From: Perlucidibaca piscinae DSM 21586
GTDB lineage: Bacteria > Pseudomonadota > Gammaproteobacteria > Pseudomonadales > Moraxellaceae
NCBI RefSeq assembly: GCF_000420045.1
Contig: NZ_ATUE01000005.1
Location: 434,001-498,000 of the forward strand
Reading direction: 5' to 3'
Length of the DNA stretch: 64,000 nucleotides
The notes beneath the pieces are model-generated. The model saw only the letters and a list, made by a program, of their open reading frames with translations. It had not been told where the DNA came from and made no database searches. Within the stretch, counting starts at the first letter, position 1. Each line of letters opens with the position of its first letter. The position numbers were made by a program, and so were the translations under genes. Below are positions 50,961 through 60,347 of this stretch, piece by piece.

Positions 50961-52625
50961 TCAGAGCCGATAGTTGAGCTGCACGCCCAGCAAGTGGATC
51001 ACGGTCGGGTCGAAGCGGCCCCGGAAGGTGCCGCCGTTGCCGGTGCAGCTGCCCGGGTCTTCGCTGAGGCCATCCTCGCCCTGCTCGCGGAAGATGCCCC
51101 GGCAATCCAGCCGGTATTCCGACTCGGAGCCTTCGATGTAGACCAGGCTGTAGGCGCCATCGATGCTGAGCTGTCGGTTGACGCGGTAGTTGGCTCCGAT
51201 CGCGTAGGCATAGCGGTTGGCGTCCGGCGTGGCCGGGTGGCGCTCCCTGGGCGACGGGATGGGCGTGAGATCGAAGCTGAAGCCGCTGCGCAGCATGAGC
51301 CTGTCGTTCCAGTGGTAGTTGGCACCGATGGCGGCGCGGAAGCTGTCTCGCCAGTCCAGGGCGATGGCGCCGTCGCCCTGCCGCACCCGGTTGCCCTGCG
51401 GATCACGCTGGTCGCTGAGCTCAATGCGAATCTCGTCGAGCACCGAGGACTCGATGAACGTGTAGTCAGCCATCAGCTCCAGTCTCGGCGTGACCTGGCG
51501 GAAGACGCTCAGCGACAGGCGAGCCGGAATGGTGATCTCGGTCTTGGCGGTGGTATCCGGACGCAGGTAGCGATCGAGGAGCTCTTCAGCCGACAGCAGG
51601 TCGCCGGTGCGGGTATCAGGCAGCGGGATGATGGCGGTGACCTCGTCCAGATCCCAGTCCAGTTCGCCGCGCAGGCGAAGCAGGTTCTTGCTGCGATAGG
51701 CCAGGGACAGTCGCGTGCGCTCGTCATGCTCGTAGAGATAACCCAGGTTGTAGCCCAGGCCGTAGCCGTACATCTCGATCTTGGCGCTGCCACGGCTGTC
51801 CGGGGTCAGCAACGCGCTGCCCAGTACCCGTGACACCTCGGCTTTCAGCTCCGGATCCAGCGCGCCGAACGTGGTGCCGGCCGGAATGGTCAGATCGGGC
51901 AGGAGGTCGCCGAGTCCGAGGTTGTCCAGCAGCAGGTTGTCGAGAATGCCTGCCGGCTGCGCATCACCGATCAGCCCGACCACGGGCTGGATCAGGTAGG
52001 GCTCGATGCCGTCGACATCGATCTGCTGGATGGTGCGCAGATGCGCTGCCAGCACCGAGAAGCCGATGCCGACGCTGTGCCTGTCATCGAAGCGGTAGGC
52101 GGCGGACGGGTTGATGGCCAGGGTTTCGGCGGCCAGGGAGTCGACGAAGTAGCGTCCGGACCAGTTCTTCTTGTAATTGATGTTGCCGCCGGCGGGAGCG
52201 AAAACGCCCAGCCCGATGTGGGTGTTCTCGTTGATCTGGTGACTGATGAAGCCCGAGCCCGTGGCCAGGATCTGCGGCCAGAAGCTGCCGGCCCGGCCCT
52301 GCGCCTGCGGGTCTTCGCTGACCGGTGCGCCGTCTTCGCTATTGCTGGCGCCGGGGGGCGGCGTGCGTGTGGTGCCGGTGTCGGTGACCTTGCCGCGCAG
52401 ATTGAGCAGCGTCAGGCTGCCGCTCAGGTGCGTTCCCCTGAGACGGGTCATGCCGGCCGGATTGTAGTAGATCACGCTGGCGTCACGCGCCTCGGCGCCA
52501 TTGGCGTTGGCCGTGCCGAGGGCGCCCGAGGCGAAGGCGGGGACATCCAGGCCGCCGGCCTGTGCCGTGGCGAGCAGGCAGGCGTATAGCAGGATGCCAC
52601 GGGCGAGGAGGCAGGTTCTGGCCAT
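50961..52625 (-). CDS. FadL/OmpP1-family outer-membrane transport protein
   Basis: FadL-type porins move long-chain fatty acids and other hydrophobic compounds through the outer membrane. The 554-residue product has a signal peptide ending at AQAGG (about 22-24) and the family N-terminal plug sequence with GTANANGAEARDASVIYYNPAGMTRL, including the NPA motif. Many alternating beta-strands follow, and the protein ends at LGVQLNYRL, a normal C-terminal strand. It is longer than E. coli FadL (446), owing to long loops. Lying beside beta-oxidation genes supports a lipid or hydrocarbon cargo. The start at 52625 gives a sound signal peptide. Confidence 0.92.
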   Translation of the reverse strand: MARTCLLARGILLYACLLATAQAGGLDVPAFASGALGTANANGAEARDASVIYYNPAGMTRLRGTHLSGSLTLLNLRGKVTDTGTTRTPPPGASNSEDGAPVSEDPQAQGRAGSFWPQILATGSGFISHQINENTHIGLGVFAPAGGNINYKKNWSGRYFVDSLAAETLAINPSAAYRFDDRHSVGIGFSVLAAHLRTIQQIDVDGIEPYLIQPVVGLIGDAQPAGILDNLLLDNLGLGDLLPDLTIPAGTTFGALDPELKAEVSRVLGSALLTPDSRGSAKIEMYGYGLGYNLGYLYEHDERTRLSLAYRSKNLLRLRGELDWDLDEVTAIIPLPDTRTGDLLSAEELLDRYLRPDTTAKTEITIPARLSLSVFRQVTPRLELMADYTFIESSVLDEIRIELSDQRDPQGNRVRQGDGAIALDWRDSFRAAIGANYHWNDRLMLRSGFSFDLTPIPSPRERHPATPDANRYAYAIGANYRVNRQLSIDGAYSLVYIEGSESEYRLDCRGIFREQGEDGLSEDPGSCTGNGGTFRGRFDPTVIHLLGVQLNYRL

Positions 52626-52678
52626 GCGGGTTCTTCTTGTTGTTGCCGGGGCAGGCAGCGATGCCTGACCACTATCAG

Positions 52679-52701
52679 AAAGCCGAAATCTGCTCGGCTT
52701 C
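52679..52701 (-). terminator. Possible weak terminator after the TetR gene
   Basis: AGCCGA (52681-52686) and TCGGCT (52694-52699) form a six-to-seven-base stem around AATCTGC; on the minus strand a short T-run follows. It lies in the 121 bases between the TetR gene and the FadL gene, both on the minus strand. Confidence 0.35.
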
Positions 52702-52746
52702 AATTCGGATAGGGATCGGGTTCGTCACTGTGGCGTTGCGCCTGTG

Positions 52747-53415
52747 TCAGAGGGTGCTGTCCCACTGGCGGGGTTTTGGCGGTGGCGTGGTGACGCCGTC
52801 GCGGGGCTTCATGTAGCCGCGCAGCACGCGGCTCCAGAGGGCGAGGAAATGATGTTCGACGTGCTCGCCGTCCATCAGGTGACGCTCCAGGGCCATGCCG
52901 CTCATCAGCCAGTGCGTGAGCGCGAACAGCTGGGTCGGGTTGACGTCGGGGTCCAGGGCCTCGAAGTAGTGCCGGGATGCGGTATCCAGCGTCTCGTAGC
53001 CGGTGATCCAGATCTGGCGCATGACATTGGCCAGTTCCGCGTCGCGGCGGCTGGCCATCATCAGCTCCATCAGCGCGACGCTTTCGGAGGTGCCGAAGAC
53101 CTCGCGCCAGCTCGCCAGGATCATGGCATCCAGGCGGTCATCGGAGTCCTCGATGGCACGGATGGCGTAGCCCAGGTGCACATAGAGCCGGCGCACCAGA
53201 TGCTCGGCAGTGGCGGCGATCAGCGCAGCCTTGGTCGGGAAGTGGTGTATCGGCGCACCGCGTGACACGGCGGCTGCCGTGATGATCGTGCTGACCGTGG
53301 TGCCGGCATAGCCTTCGCTTTCCAGGCTCAGGATGGTCGCGTCGATCAGGCGCTGGCGCATGGCTTCGCTGCGTTCGGCCTGGGTGCGACGGCGTGGGGT
53401 GGTCCTGGCGTTCAT
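52747..53415 (-). CDS. TetR-family transcriptional regulator
   Basis: The 222-residue product has the N-terminal TetR helix-turn-helix (about 14-60: RQRLIDATILSLESEGYAGTTVSTI, then SRGAPIHHFPTKAALIAA) and an all-helical ligand domain of the usual size. Such regulators next to FadL and acyl-CoA dehydrogenase genes commonly respond to acyl-CoAs. It is divergent from the acyl-CoA dehydrogenase at 53660, 244 bases away, and paired GTCA/TGAC elements lie in that region. Starts further upstream (53469) are possible. Confidence 0.87.
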   Translation of the reverse strand: MNARTTPRRRTQAERSEAMRQRLIDATILSLESEGYAGTTVSTIITAAAVSRGAPIHHFPTKAALIAATAEHLVRRLYVHLGYAIRAIEDSDDRLDAMILASWREVFGTSESVALMELMMASRRDAELANVMRQIWITGYETLDTASRHYFEALDPDVNPTQLFALTHWLMSGMALERHLMDGEHVEHHFLALWSRVLRGYMKPRDGVTTPPPKPRQWDSTL

Positions 53416-53535
53416 GGCAATGTTCTCGGCGCGGGCGTCGGCTCCCTGCATACCGGGCGCGACAGCCATTCTGTAATTGTAGGACGCGCGCCTGCGGAAG
53501 GCGAACATCGCGGCAGCATCGGGCGAGACTGGTCG

Positions 53536-53552
53536 GTCACAAATCCCTTGAC
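53536..53552. promoter_or_regulatory. GTCA-N9-TGAC element in the promoter of the first acyl-CoA dehydrogenase
   Basis: GTCA (53536-53539) and TGAC (53549-53552) lie as an inverted pair with nine bases between, and the TGAC is part of the -35 box. The same arrangement occurs at 60331-60347 before the second acyl-CoA dehydrogenase. It is a candidate operator for the divergent TetR regulator. Confidence 0.4.
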
Positions 53553-53577
53553 AGTGTCTCAGGCAGGGACACAGAAT
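53548..53577 (+). promoter_or_regulatory. Promoter of the first acyl-CoA dehydrogenase gene
   Basis: A perfect TTGACA (53548-53553) and CAGAAT (53572-53577) are separated by 18 bases. Transcription would begin near 53584, about 75 bases before the start codon. Confidence 0.6.
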
Positions 53578-53659
53578 GCAAACAAGTTGTACGGCCGTAT
53601 TTTAAATTGCCTGCAACGCGACCTTTCTGCATCTGTATCTGTGCCTCCCGGAGCCCCTG

Positions 53660-54832
53660 ATGAGTCTCAACATCCCGAATCCCATGAATGCCATGATTCC
53701 GCGCACCCTGTTCGGGCCGGAACATGAGGATTTCCGCCGTACCGCCCGCCGCTTCTTCGAGGAGGAAATGGCGCCCCACCGCGAGAAGTGGGAAGAGCAG
53801 CAGCACATCGATCGTCACCTGTGGAACAAGGCCGGCGAGCTGGGGCTGCTCTGCGCCACCATGCCGGAGGAGTACGGCGGATCGGGTGTCGATCGTCTCT
53901 ACAGCGTGATCCTGATGGAAGAGCAGGCCCGTGCCGGTGACTCGGCCTCCGGTTTCGCCCTGCATTCCGACATCGTCGCCAACTACATCAACAACTTCGC
54001 CAGCGAGGACCTGAAGCGCACGTGGCTGCCGAAGATGGCCACCGGCGAAGCCGTCGGTGCCATCGCCATGACCGAGCCGGGCACCGGCTCCGACCTGCAG
54101 GCCGTGCGCACCACCGCGCGCGAGGATGGCGATGACTACATCGTCAACGGCAGCAAGATCTTCATCACCAACGGCTATCTCTGCGACATCGCCGTGGTCG
54201 TGGTGAAGACCGGTGATCCGGCCAAGGGCGCCGAGAACATCTCGCTGCTGCTGGTCGAGGCCGATCGTCCCGGCTTCACCAAGGGTCGCCCGCTGAAGAA
54301 GGTCGGCATGAAGGGCCAGGACACCTGCGAGCTGTTCTTCGACAACGTGCGCGTGCCCAAGAGCAACCTGATCGGCATGGAGGGCATGGGCTTCATCATG
54401 CTGATGAAGGAGCTGGCCTGGGAGCGCCTGATGATCGCCATCATCTGTGCCGCCGGCTGCGAGCAGGTGCTGGCGCATACCCTGGCCTACGTGCGTGACC
54501 GCAAGGTCTTCGGCAAGCCGGTGGCGGCCTACCAGAACAGCAAGTTCAAGCTGGCCGAGATGCGTTCGGAAACCCAGATCGCGCGCGTCTTTGTCGACAA
54601 GTGCATCGAGGAGCAGATCAAGGGGACGCTCCAGGTCGATGCCGCTGCCGCCGCCAAGTACTGGGTCTCCGACCTGATGTCCAAGGTCGTCGACGAGTGC
54701 GTCCAGCTCCATGGCGGCTACGGCTTCATGCTCGAGTATCCGGTCGCCCAGGCCTACGTCGATACCCGCGCCAACCGCATCTACGGTGGCACCAACGAAA
54801 TCATGAAGGAACTCATCTCGCGCACGTTCTGA
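53660..54832 (+). CDS. Acyl-CoA dehydrogenase (copy 1)
   Basis: This 390-residue FAD enzyme would catalyse the first step of beta-oxidation, acyl-CoA to trans-2-enoyl-CoA. It has the N-terminal helical domain, FAD and substrate contacts in AIAMTEPGTGSDLQAVRT (about 134-151) and GSKIFITNGYLCD, the RKVFGKPVAAYQ segment, and near the C-terminus YGGTNEIMKEL with the presumed catalytic glutamate. CGGAG precedes the ATG. Copy 2 at 60450-61625 is nearly identical along its whole length. Copy 1 heads the likely operon with the fusion enzyme, thiolase and hydrolase. Chain-length preference cannot be read from the sequence. Confidence 0.95.
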   Translation: MSLNIPNPMNAMIPRTLFGPEHEDFRRTARRFFEEEMAPHREKWEEQQHIDRHLWNKAGELGLLCATMPEEYGGSGVDRLYSVILMEEQARAGDSASGFALHSDIVANYINNFASEDLKRTWLPKMATGEAVGAIAMTEPGTGSDLQAVRTTAREDGDDYIVNGSKIFITNGYLCDIAVVVVKTGDPAKGAENISLLLVEADRPGFTKGRPLKKVGMKGQDTCELFFDNVRVPKSNLIGMEGMGFIMLMKELAWERLMIAIICAAGCEQVLAHTLAYVRDRKVFGKPVAAYQNSKFKLAEMRSETQIARVFVDKCIEEQIKGTLQVDAAAAAKYWVSDLMSKVVDECVQLHGGYGFMLEYPVAQAYVDTRANRIYGGTNEIMKELISRTF

Positions 54833-54858
54833 GCCGCGAGTGACCAGGAGCATTCACC

Positions 54859-57800
54859 ATGTCCAATCTGCGTTTTGACGGCCGCGTCGCCATTGTCACC
54901 GGCGCCGGCAACGGCCTCGGCCGCTCTCATGCCCTGCTGCTCGGCTCGCTCGGTGCCAAGGTCGTGGTCAACGACCTCGGCGGCGGTGCCCACGGTGACG
55001 GCAAGTCCTCGGCCGCTGCCGACAAGGTGGTCGAGGAGATCAAGGCCCTCGGCGGCGACGCCGTTGCCAACTACGATTCGGTGGAGAACGGCCAGGCCAT
55101 CGTGCAGACGGCGCTGGACGCCTTCGGCACCGTCGACATCGTCATCAACAACGCCGGCATCCTGCGTGATGTCAGCTTCCAGAAGATGACCCAGGGCGAC
55201 TGGGATCTCATCCTCAAGGTTCACCTGACCGGCTCCATGAGCGTGTCGCACGCGGCCTGGCCGATCATGCGCGACAAGGGCTACGGCCGCATCATCATGA
55301 CCACGTCGGCGGCCGGTCTCTACGGCAACTTCGGCCAGGCCAACTACTGCGCCGCCAAACTCGGTCTTGCCGGTCTCGCCAACTGCCTGGCCGAGGAAGG
55401 CCGTGCCAAGGGCATCCACGTCAACACCATCGCGCCCATCGCGGCCTCGCGCCTGACCGAGACCGTGATGCCGCCGGAGTTGCTCGCCAACCTCAAGCCG
55501 GAGAAGGTCAGCCCGCTGGTGGCCTGGCTCTGCCACGAGGACTGCGAGGAAACCAAGGGCATCTTCGAGGTCGGGGCCGGCTACATCGCCAAGCTGCGCT
55601 GGGAGCGTACCCAGGGCCATGCCTTCCCGCTCACCAAGGCCATCAGCGTCGATGACCTGGCCGCCAAGTGGGACCGGATCACCGATTTCTCCGTCGCGGA
55701 TCATCCGGGCAACGTCAACGACTCGTTTGCGCCCATCCTGCACAACATCAACAACCCCAGCCTCGGCGGCAACGAGTTCATCGACCTCGACGAGGCGAAG
55801 AAAGGCGAGCTGGTGCTGGAGAACAGCTACGACGAGCGTGACATCGCGCTCTACGCCCTCGGCGTCGGCGCCGCCCGTGACCCCATGGACAGCACTGAAC
55901 TCGGCTATGTCTACGAGCTGGGCAGTGACTTCCGCGTGCTGCCGACCTACGGCGTGATGCCGCAGTCCAATGCCATGCTGGCGGCGGCCAAGGCCGGCGG
56001 CCTCAAGCTGCCGGGCATGAACTTCGGCTTCGATCGCCTGCTGCACGGCGAGCAGTACACCGAGATCAAGCGCCCGCTGCCGCCGAGCGCCAGGCTCAAG
56101 CATGTCTTCAAGTTCAAGGAAGCCTTCGACAAGGCGCCGAATGCCGTGGTGACCTTTGCCGTGCACACCCTGGACGAGGACGGCGAGGAGATCGCCTACA
56201 ACGAGATGACCTCGTTCGTGAAGGGTGCCGGCGGCTGGGGTGGCGACCGGGGCCCTTCCGCGGACATCAACGTGCCGCCGTCACGCGAGCCGGATGCTGT
56301 CATCGAGGAGAAGACCGACGCCAACCAGACCCTGCTGTATCGTCTGTCCGGCGACTGGAACCCGTTGCACGCCGATCCGGCCTTCGCCAAGGCCTTCGGC
56401 TTCGAGAAGCCCATCCTGCATGGCATGTGCACCTACGGCTACTGCGGTCGCCATGTCGTGAAGGCGTTCTGCGGCAACGATCCGCGCCGCTTCAAGAGCA
56501 TCAAGGTGCGCTTCGCCAAGAGCGTGTTCCCCGGCGAAACCCTGGTCACGAAGATGTGGAAGGAGTCGGACACCCGCATCGTGTTCGAGACGTCGGTGAA
56601 GGAGCGTGGCGAGGTCGTCATCAAGAACGCCGCCGTCGAGCTCTATGCCGAGATTCCGGCGGCGAAGCAGGCCAAGACGGCCCCTGCGGCGACGGCTGCA
56701 GCCGCAGGCGTGGAAGAGGGCGTGACCGTGGCTGACGTGTTCGCCGGCATCAAGGCGTTTGTCGCGGCGAAGCCGGAACTGGTCGAGCAGACCAGGACCA
56801 CGTTCCAGTTCGTGTTCCACAAGCCCGAATCAACCTGGTTCATCGATCTCAAGAACGCGGCCGGCGCCGTCGGCAGCGGCACGATCGACAAGCCGGACGT
56901 GACCATCGAGCTGGATGCCGAGCACACCGGCACGCTGTTCGGGGGCGATCTGGGCGCCGTGCAGAAGCTCTACTTCGGCGGCAAGATGAAGGTGCATGGC
57001 AATGTCATGGCCTCGAACAAGCTCACCGTGCTGTCGGGCATGGACAAGGCCCTGGTCGAGCAGGCGCGTGCCGCGCGTGTCGCCGCCGGCGCATCCACTG
57101 CGTCAGCCGCGACAGCTTCCGCGCCTGTGGCGCCCGCAGCGGAGCAGGGCGTGACACTGGCGGATGTCTTTGGCGGCATCCGGCGCTTCGTCGACGCCAA
57201 TCCGGCGCTGGTGGAGCAGACCAAGACCTCCTTCCAGTTCAATTTCCAGAATCCGGAGTCGAGCTTCTTCATCGATCTCAAGAACGCGCCCGGTTCAGTC
57301 GGTGCCGGTCAGGCCGTGAAGCCTGACGTGACCATCGCGCTCGACGCCAAGTACGCGGACACCCTGTTTGGCGGCGATCTGGCGGCCGTGCAGAAGCTGT
57401 TCTTCGGCGGTCAGCTCAAGATCAGCGGCAATGTCATGGCATCGAACAAGCTGACCGTGCTGTCGGGCATGGACAAGGCCCTGGTCGAGCAGGCCCGTCA
57501 GGCCCGTCTCGCCAGCGGCGAGACCGCGGCACCGGCCGCAGCCGCCGCGGCGGCAACGCGCGAGCTGTTCGCCGATCGCCTGTTCGCGGCGCTGGGCGAG
57601 AAGCTGGCGGCCGGGCAGCTGGATACCCGTCTGAACACGGTGCTGCAGTTCAATGTCACGGATGCCGAAACGAGCTGGTCGGTGGACTTCGGCGCCGGTC
57701 AGGTGGCGAAGGCGGCTGCCGCCGCACCCGCAGCAACCATCGGTCTCAGTGACGACACGCTCAAGGCCTTGGCCGAGGGTGCCGATCTGGCAGCCCTGCA

Positions 57801-57876
57801 CCAGAAAGGCGACTTGCGTGTCGATGGCGATGTCCTGCTGGCGCGCGAACTGAACTGTCTGGCCGGACTGGCCTGA
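54859..57876 (+). CDS. Multifunctional beta-oxidation protein: SDR dehydrogenase, MaoC hydratase, three SCP2 domains
   Basis: This 1005-residue protein joins three activities. Residues 1-300 are a short-chain dehydrogenase: cofactor loop TGAGNGLG (14-21), NNAG, and catalytic Tyr163 and Lys167. Residues about 310-600 are a double hot-dog (MaoC-like) hydratase with the hydratase-2 motif YRLSGDWNPLH at 494-504, including catalytic Asp499 and His504. Three SCP2 sterol-carrier-like domains follow at about 617-740, 762-884 and 900-1005; the first two are close copies and the third is diverged, joined by alanine-rich linkers. The order matches animal peroxisomal multifunctional enzyme type 2, which has one SCP2. 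It should hydrate 2-enoyl-CoA to the 3R-hydroxy form and oxidise it. AGGAG precedes the ATG; no frameshift is seen. Confidence 0.93.
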   Translation: MSNLRFDGRVAIVTGAGNGLGRSHALLLGSLGAKVVVNDLGGGAHGDGKSSAAADKVVEEIKALGGDAVANYDSVENGQAIVQTALDAFGTVDIVINNAGILRDVSFQKMTQGDWDLILKVHLTGSMSVSHAAWPIMRDKGYGRIIMTTSAAGLYGNFGQANYCAAKLGLAGLANCLAEEGRAKGIHVNTIAPIAASRLTETVMPPELLANLKPEKVSPLVAWLCHEDCEETKGIFEVGAGYIAKLRWERTQGHAFPLTKAISVDDLAAKWDRITDFSVADHPGNVNDSFAPILHNINNPSLGGNEFIDLDEAKKGELVLENSYDERDIALYALGVGAARDPMDSTELGYVYELGSDFRVLPTYGVMPQSNAMLAAAKAGGLKLPGMNFGFDRLLHGEQYTEIKRPLPPSARLKHVFKFKEAFDKAPNAVVTFAVHTLDEDGEEIAYNEMTSFVKGAGGWGGDRGPSADINVPPSREPDAVIEEKTDANQTLLYRLSGDWNPLHADPAFAKAFGFEKPILHGMCTYGYCGRHVVKAFCGNDPRRFKSIKVRFAKSVFPGETLVTKMWKESDTRIVFETSVKERGEVVIKNAAVELYAEIPAAKQAKTAPAATAAAAGVEEGVTVADVFAGIKAFVAAKPELVEQTRTTFQFVFHKPESTWFIDLKNAAGAVGSGTIDKPDVTIELDAEHTGTLFGGDLGAVQKLYFGGKMKVHGNVMASNKLTVLSGMDKALVEQARAARVAAGASTASAATASAPVAPAAEQGVTLADVFGGIRRFVDANPALVEQTKTSFQFNFQNPESSFFIDLKNAPGSVGAGQAVKPDVTIALDAKYADTLFGGDLAAVQKLFFGGQLKISGNVMASNKLTVLSGMDKALVEQARQARLASGETAAPAAAAAAATRELFADRLFAALGEKLAAGQLDTRLNTVLQFNVTDAETSWSVDFGAGQVAKAAAAAPAATIGLSDDTLKALAEGADLAALHQKGDLRVDGDVLLARELNCLAGLA
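57001..57497 (+). repeat. Internal direct repeat encoding SCP2 domains 1 and 2
   Basis: Bases 57001-57068 and 57430-57497 are nearly identical in DNA (offset 429 bases, 143 codons), and similarity extends over most of both SCP2 domains. This indicates a fairly recent in-frame domain duplication within the gene. Confidence 0.8.
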
Positions 57877-57937
57877 GCGATCCTCCGGGTGGCGGCTGCC
57901 GCCCGGAGACACCCCACGAATTCGAGAGGAAAACACC

Positions 57938-59119
57938 ATGAAGCGTCGCGTCAATGTCATCGGCGTAGGCATGACCAAGTTCGCCAAGCCCGGCGCCAGC
58001 GCCGACTATCACGTGATGGCCGCTGAAGCGGGCCGTCTGGCCCTCGCCGATGCCGGCGTCAGCTATGACCGCATCCAGCAGGCCTACACCGGCTATGTCT
58101 ACGGCGACTCCTGCAGCGGCATGCGTGCCGTCTACGAGATCGGCCTCACCGGCATTCCCATCTTCAACGTCAACAGCAACTGCTCGACCGGCTCCAGCGC
58201 GCTCTACCTCGGCCGCCAGGCCATCGAGAACGGCGCTGCCGAGTGCGTGCTGGTGGTGGGCTTCGAGAAGATGGAAAAGGGCGCGCTGGGCGCCAAGTTC
58301 AATGACCGCGAGTCGTCCATGTCGCTGCATGCCCAGGTCATGCTGGACGCCCAGGGCTTCACCAGTGCGCCCCCTGCCGCGCAGATGTTCGGCGGTGCCG
58401 GTCGTGAATACCGCTGGAAGCACGGCACCCGCAAGGAGACCTTCGGCAAGATCGCCGAGAAGGCGCGCCAGCATGCCAGCCGCAACCCCTACGCCCTGTT
58501 CGGCCAAGTGCTGTCACTGGACGAGATCATGGCATCGGACGAGGTCTTCGATCCGCTGACGCGCTTCCAGTGCTGTCCGCCGACCTGCGGCGCCGGCGCT
58601 GCCGTGCTCTGTTCGGACGAGTTCGCGGCGAAGCTGGGCATCAGCAATCCGGTCTACATCGCGGCCCAGGCCATGACCACCGATTTCCCGAGCAGCGTCA
58701 ACGAGAACTCGATGATCAAGATGGTCGGCTACGACATGGCCAAGGCGGCGGCGAGCCAGGTCTACGAGGCGGCCGGCATCGGTGCCGAGGATGTCGACGT
58801 GGTGGAGTTGCACGACTGCTTCACGGCCAACGAGCTGCTGACCTACGAGGCCCTCGGCCTGTGTCCGGAAGGGGGCGCCGAGAAGTTCATCTGGGACGGT
58901 GACAACACCTACGGTGGCCAGGTCGTCACCAACCCGTCCGGCGGCCTGCTGTCCAAGGGACACCCGCTGGGCGCCACCGGTCTGGCGCAGTGCACGGAGC
59001 TGGTCTGGCAGCTGCGCGGCACCGCCGACCAGCGCCAGGTGTCCGGCGCACGCATTGCGCTGCAGCACAACCTGGGGCTGGGCGGCGCCTGCGTGGTGAC
59101 GATGTATCGCCGTGACTGA
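57938..59119 (+). CDS. SCP-x-type thiolase / lipid-transfer acetyl-CoA acetyltransferase
   Basis: This 393-residue thiolase-fold protein would split 3-ketoacyl-CoA, ending a beta-oxidation round. It is of the SCP-x type: nucleophile Cys in NSNCSTGSSALYLG (about 72-85), HDCFTANELL near 289, SGGLLSKGHPLGATG (about 329-343) and NLGLGGACVVT at the C-terminus. It lacks a fused SCP2 domain, which here sits on the preceding protein. SCP-x thiolases act on branched and sterol side-chain CoAs in animals and actinobacteria. AGAGGAAAA precedes the ATG. The stop overlaps the next start by eight bases. Confidence 0.9.
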   Translation: MKRRVNVIGVGMTKFAKPGASADYHVMAAEAGRLALADAGVSYDRIQQAYTGYVYGDSCSGMRAVYEIGLTGIPIFNVNSNCSTGSSALYLGRQAIENGAAECVLVVGFEKMEKGALGAKFNDRESSMSLHAQVMLDAQGFTSAPPAAQMFGGAGREYRWKHGTRKETFGKIAEKARQHASRNPYALFGQVLSLDEIMASDEVFDPLTRFQCCPPTCGAGAAVLCSDEFAAKLGISNPVYIAAQAMTTDFPSSVNENSMIKMVGYDMAKAAASQVYEAAGIGAEDVDVVELHDCFTANELLTYEALGLCPEGGAEKFIWDGDNTYGGQVVTNPSGGLLSKGHPLGATGLAQCTELVWQLRGTADQRQVSGARIALQHNLGLGGACVVTMYRRD

Positions 59120-60308
59120 ACGTCTGGCGTGCGCAGCGACACAGGCTGGTCCGGCGACCCCGGGTCAGCCGTGGTGGCAGGCCTTGCCGGTGGATTATCA
59201 CCGGCATGACCCGCGCACGCCGGCGCATGACGATCATCCCGTCAAGGTGGCCCTGTCGGCGTCGCTGGACTACGTGCTGCGCACCGGTCTGGCGAGTGCC
59301 GTCGGTACTGCCATGCTGCCGCACTTCGGCCCGCGCGGCATCGCCCGGGAAAAGTCGCTGATGCCGTTCTACCAGGCACTGGCTGACCGGGGCGAGCGCG
59401 AGGCGGTCTTCATCGAGCCGCCACGCCAGTTCAGCTATTCGCGCGAGCGCCTGCGCGACGACGGACTGGCAGCCCTGGGCGGCTGCGCCGACCAGCTCTG
59501 TTTCGACAGCACCTTCGAGGCCCTGAATCCGGCCGTGCGCGCCGCCTATGCCCGCCACACCCGCAACCGTCGCGTGCCGGTTCGGCACTGGACGCATGGT
59601 GACCGGCCGCGCCGCACCCTGATCTTCGTGCACGGTTACTCGCTGGATGCCTACTGGGTCAATCGCGCCATGTTCTCGCTGCGCTGGTTCTTCCGCCAGG
59701 GCTGGGACATCGCGCTGTTCACCTTGCCGTTCCACGGGGCCAGGCGCGGTCGCTTCGATCCGTTCAGCGGCTTCGGCTATTTCAGCCACGGCATCGCGCA
59801 GACCAGCGAGGCCATGCTGCAGTCCATCCACGAGCTGCGCATGCTCATGCATTACCTGGAGCGGCGCGGCGTGCCCGGCATGGGCATTTCGGGGCTCAGC
59901 CTGGGCGGCTACCTGAGCGCGCTGCTGGCGGCGGTGGATGACCGTCTGGCGTTTGCCATTCCCAATGCCGCCGTGGTCTCGCCCGCCGACATGCTGATGG
60001 AGTGGCCGCCACTGAGCACGCTGATTTCGCCGGCCCTGCCCCTGGTCGGGCTGGACCTGCCCACGCTGCGACATGCCATGGCCGTGCATTCGCCGCTGAC
60101 CTGGCGGCCGCTGCTTGATCCGGACCGTCTGCTCATCATTGCCGGGGCGGGCGACCGCTTCACCGGTCCGCGCTACCAGCATCTGCTGCATCGGCACTGG
60201 GCCGGCAGCCAGCTGCACTGGTTCCCCGGCAACCACGTGCTGCACCTGCACCAGCGCGACTATCTGCGCCTGATGCGCGACTTCATGGCGCGCTGCCTGC
60301 CGGCGTGA
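59112..60308 (+). CDS. Alpha/beta-hydrolase-fold protein
   Basis: The 398-residue product has the oxyanion-hole region LIFVHGYSLDAYWVN (about 172-186), the nucleophile elbow SGLSLGGYLSA near 259, and a late aspartate and histidine (IIAGAGDRFTGP, about 339-350, and GNHVLHLH) that complete a catalytic triad. The N-terminal 150 residues are not recognised. The start is GTG 59112, inside the thiolase gene. Being last in the beta-oxidation operon, it may release substrates by ester hydrolysis or be a thioesterase; substrate unproved. Confidence 0.8.
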   Translation: MTERLACAATQAGPATPGQPWWQALPVDYHRHDPRTPAHDDHPVKVALSASLDYVLRTGLASAVGTAMLPHFGPRGIAREKSLMPFYQALADRGEREAVFIEPPRQFSYSRERLRDDGLAALGGCADQLCFDSTFEALNPAVRAAYARHTRNRRVPVRHWTHGDRPRRTLIFVHGYSLDAYWVNRAMFSLRWFFRQGWDIALFTLPFHGARRGRFDPFSGFGYFSHGIAQTSEAMLQSIHELRMLMHYLERRGVPGMGISGLSLGGYLSALLAAVDDRLAFAIPNAAVVSPADMLMEWPPLSTLISPALPLVGLDLPTLRHAMAVHSPLTWRPLLDPDRLLIIAGAGDRFTGPRYQHLLHRHWAGSQLHWFPGNHVLHLHQRDYLRLMRDFMARCLPA

Positions 60309-60330
60309 GCATTTATGTCATGACCCGTGA

Positions 60331-60347
60331 GTCATTGTGTCCTTGAC
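60331..60347. promoter_or_regulatory. GTCA-N9-TGAC element in the promoter of the second acyl-CoA dehydrogenase
   Basis: GTCA (60331-60334) and TGAC (60344-60347) are separated by nine bases, and the TGAC overlaps the -35 box, as at 53536-53552. Two further inverted pairs, TGAC-N6-GTCA, lie at 60321-60334 and 60344-60357, so the region carries four alternating half-sites. Confidence 0.45.
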
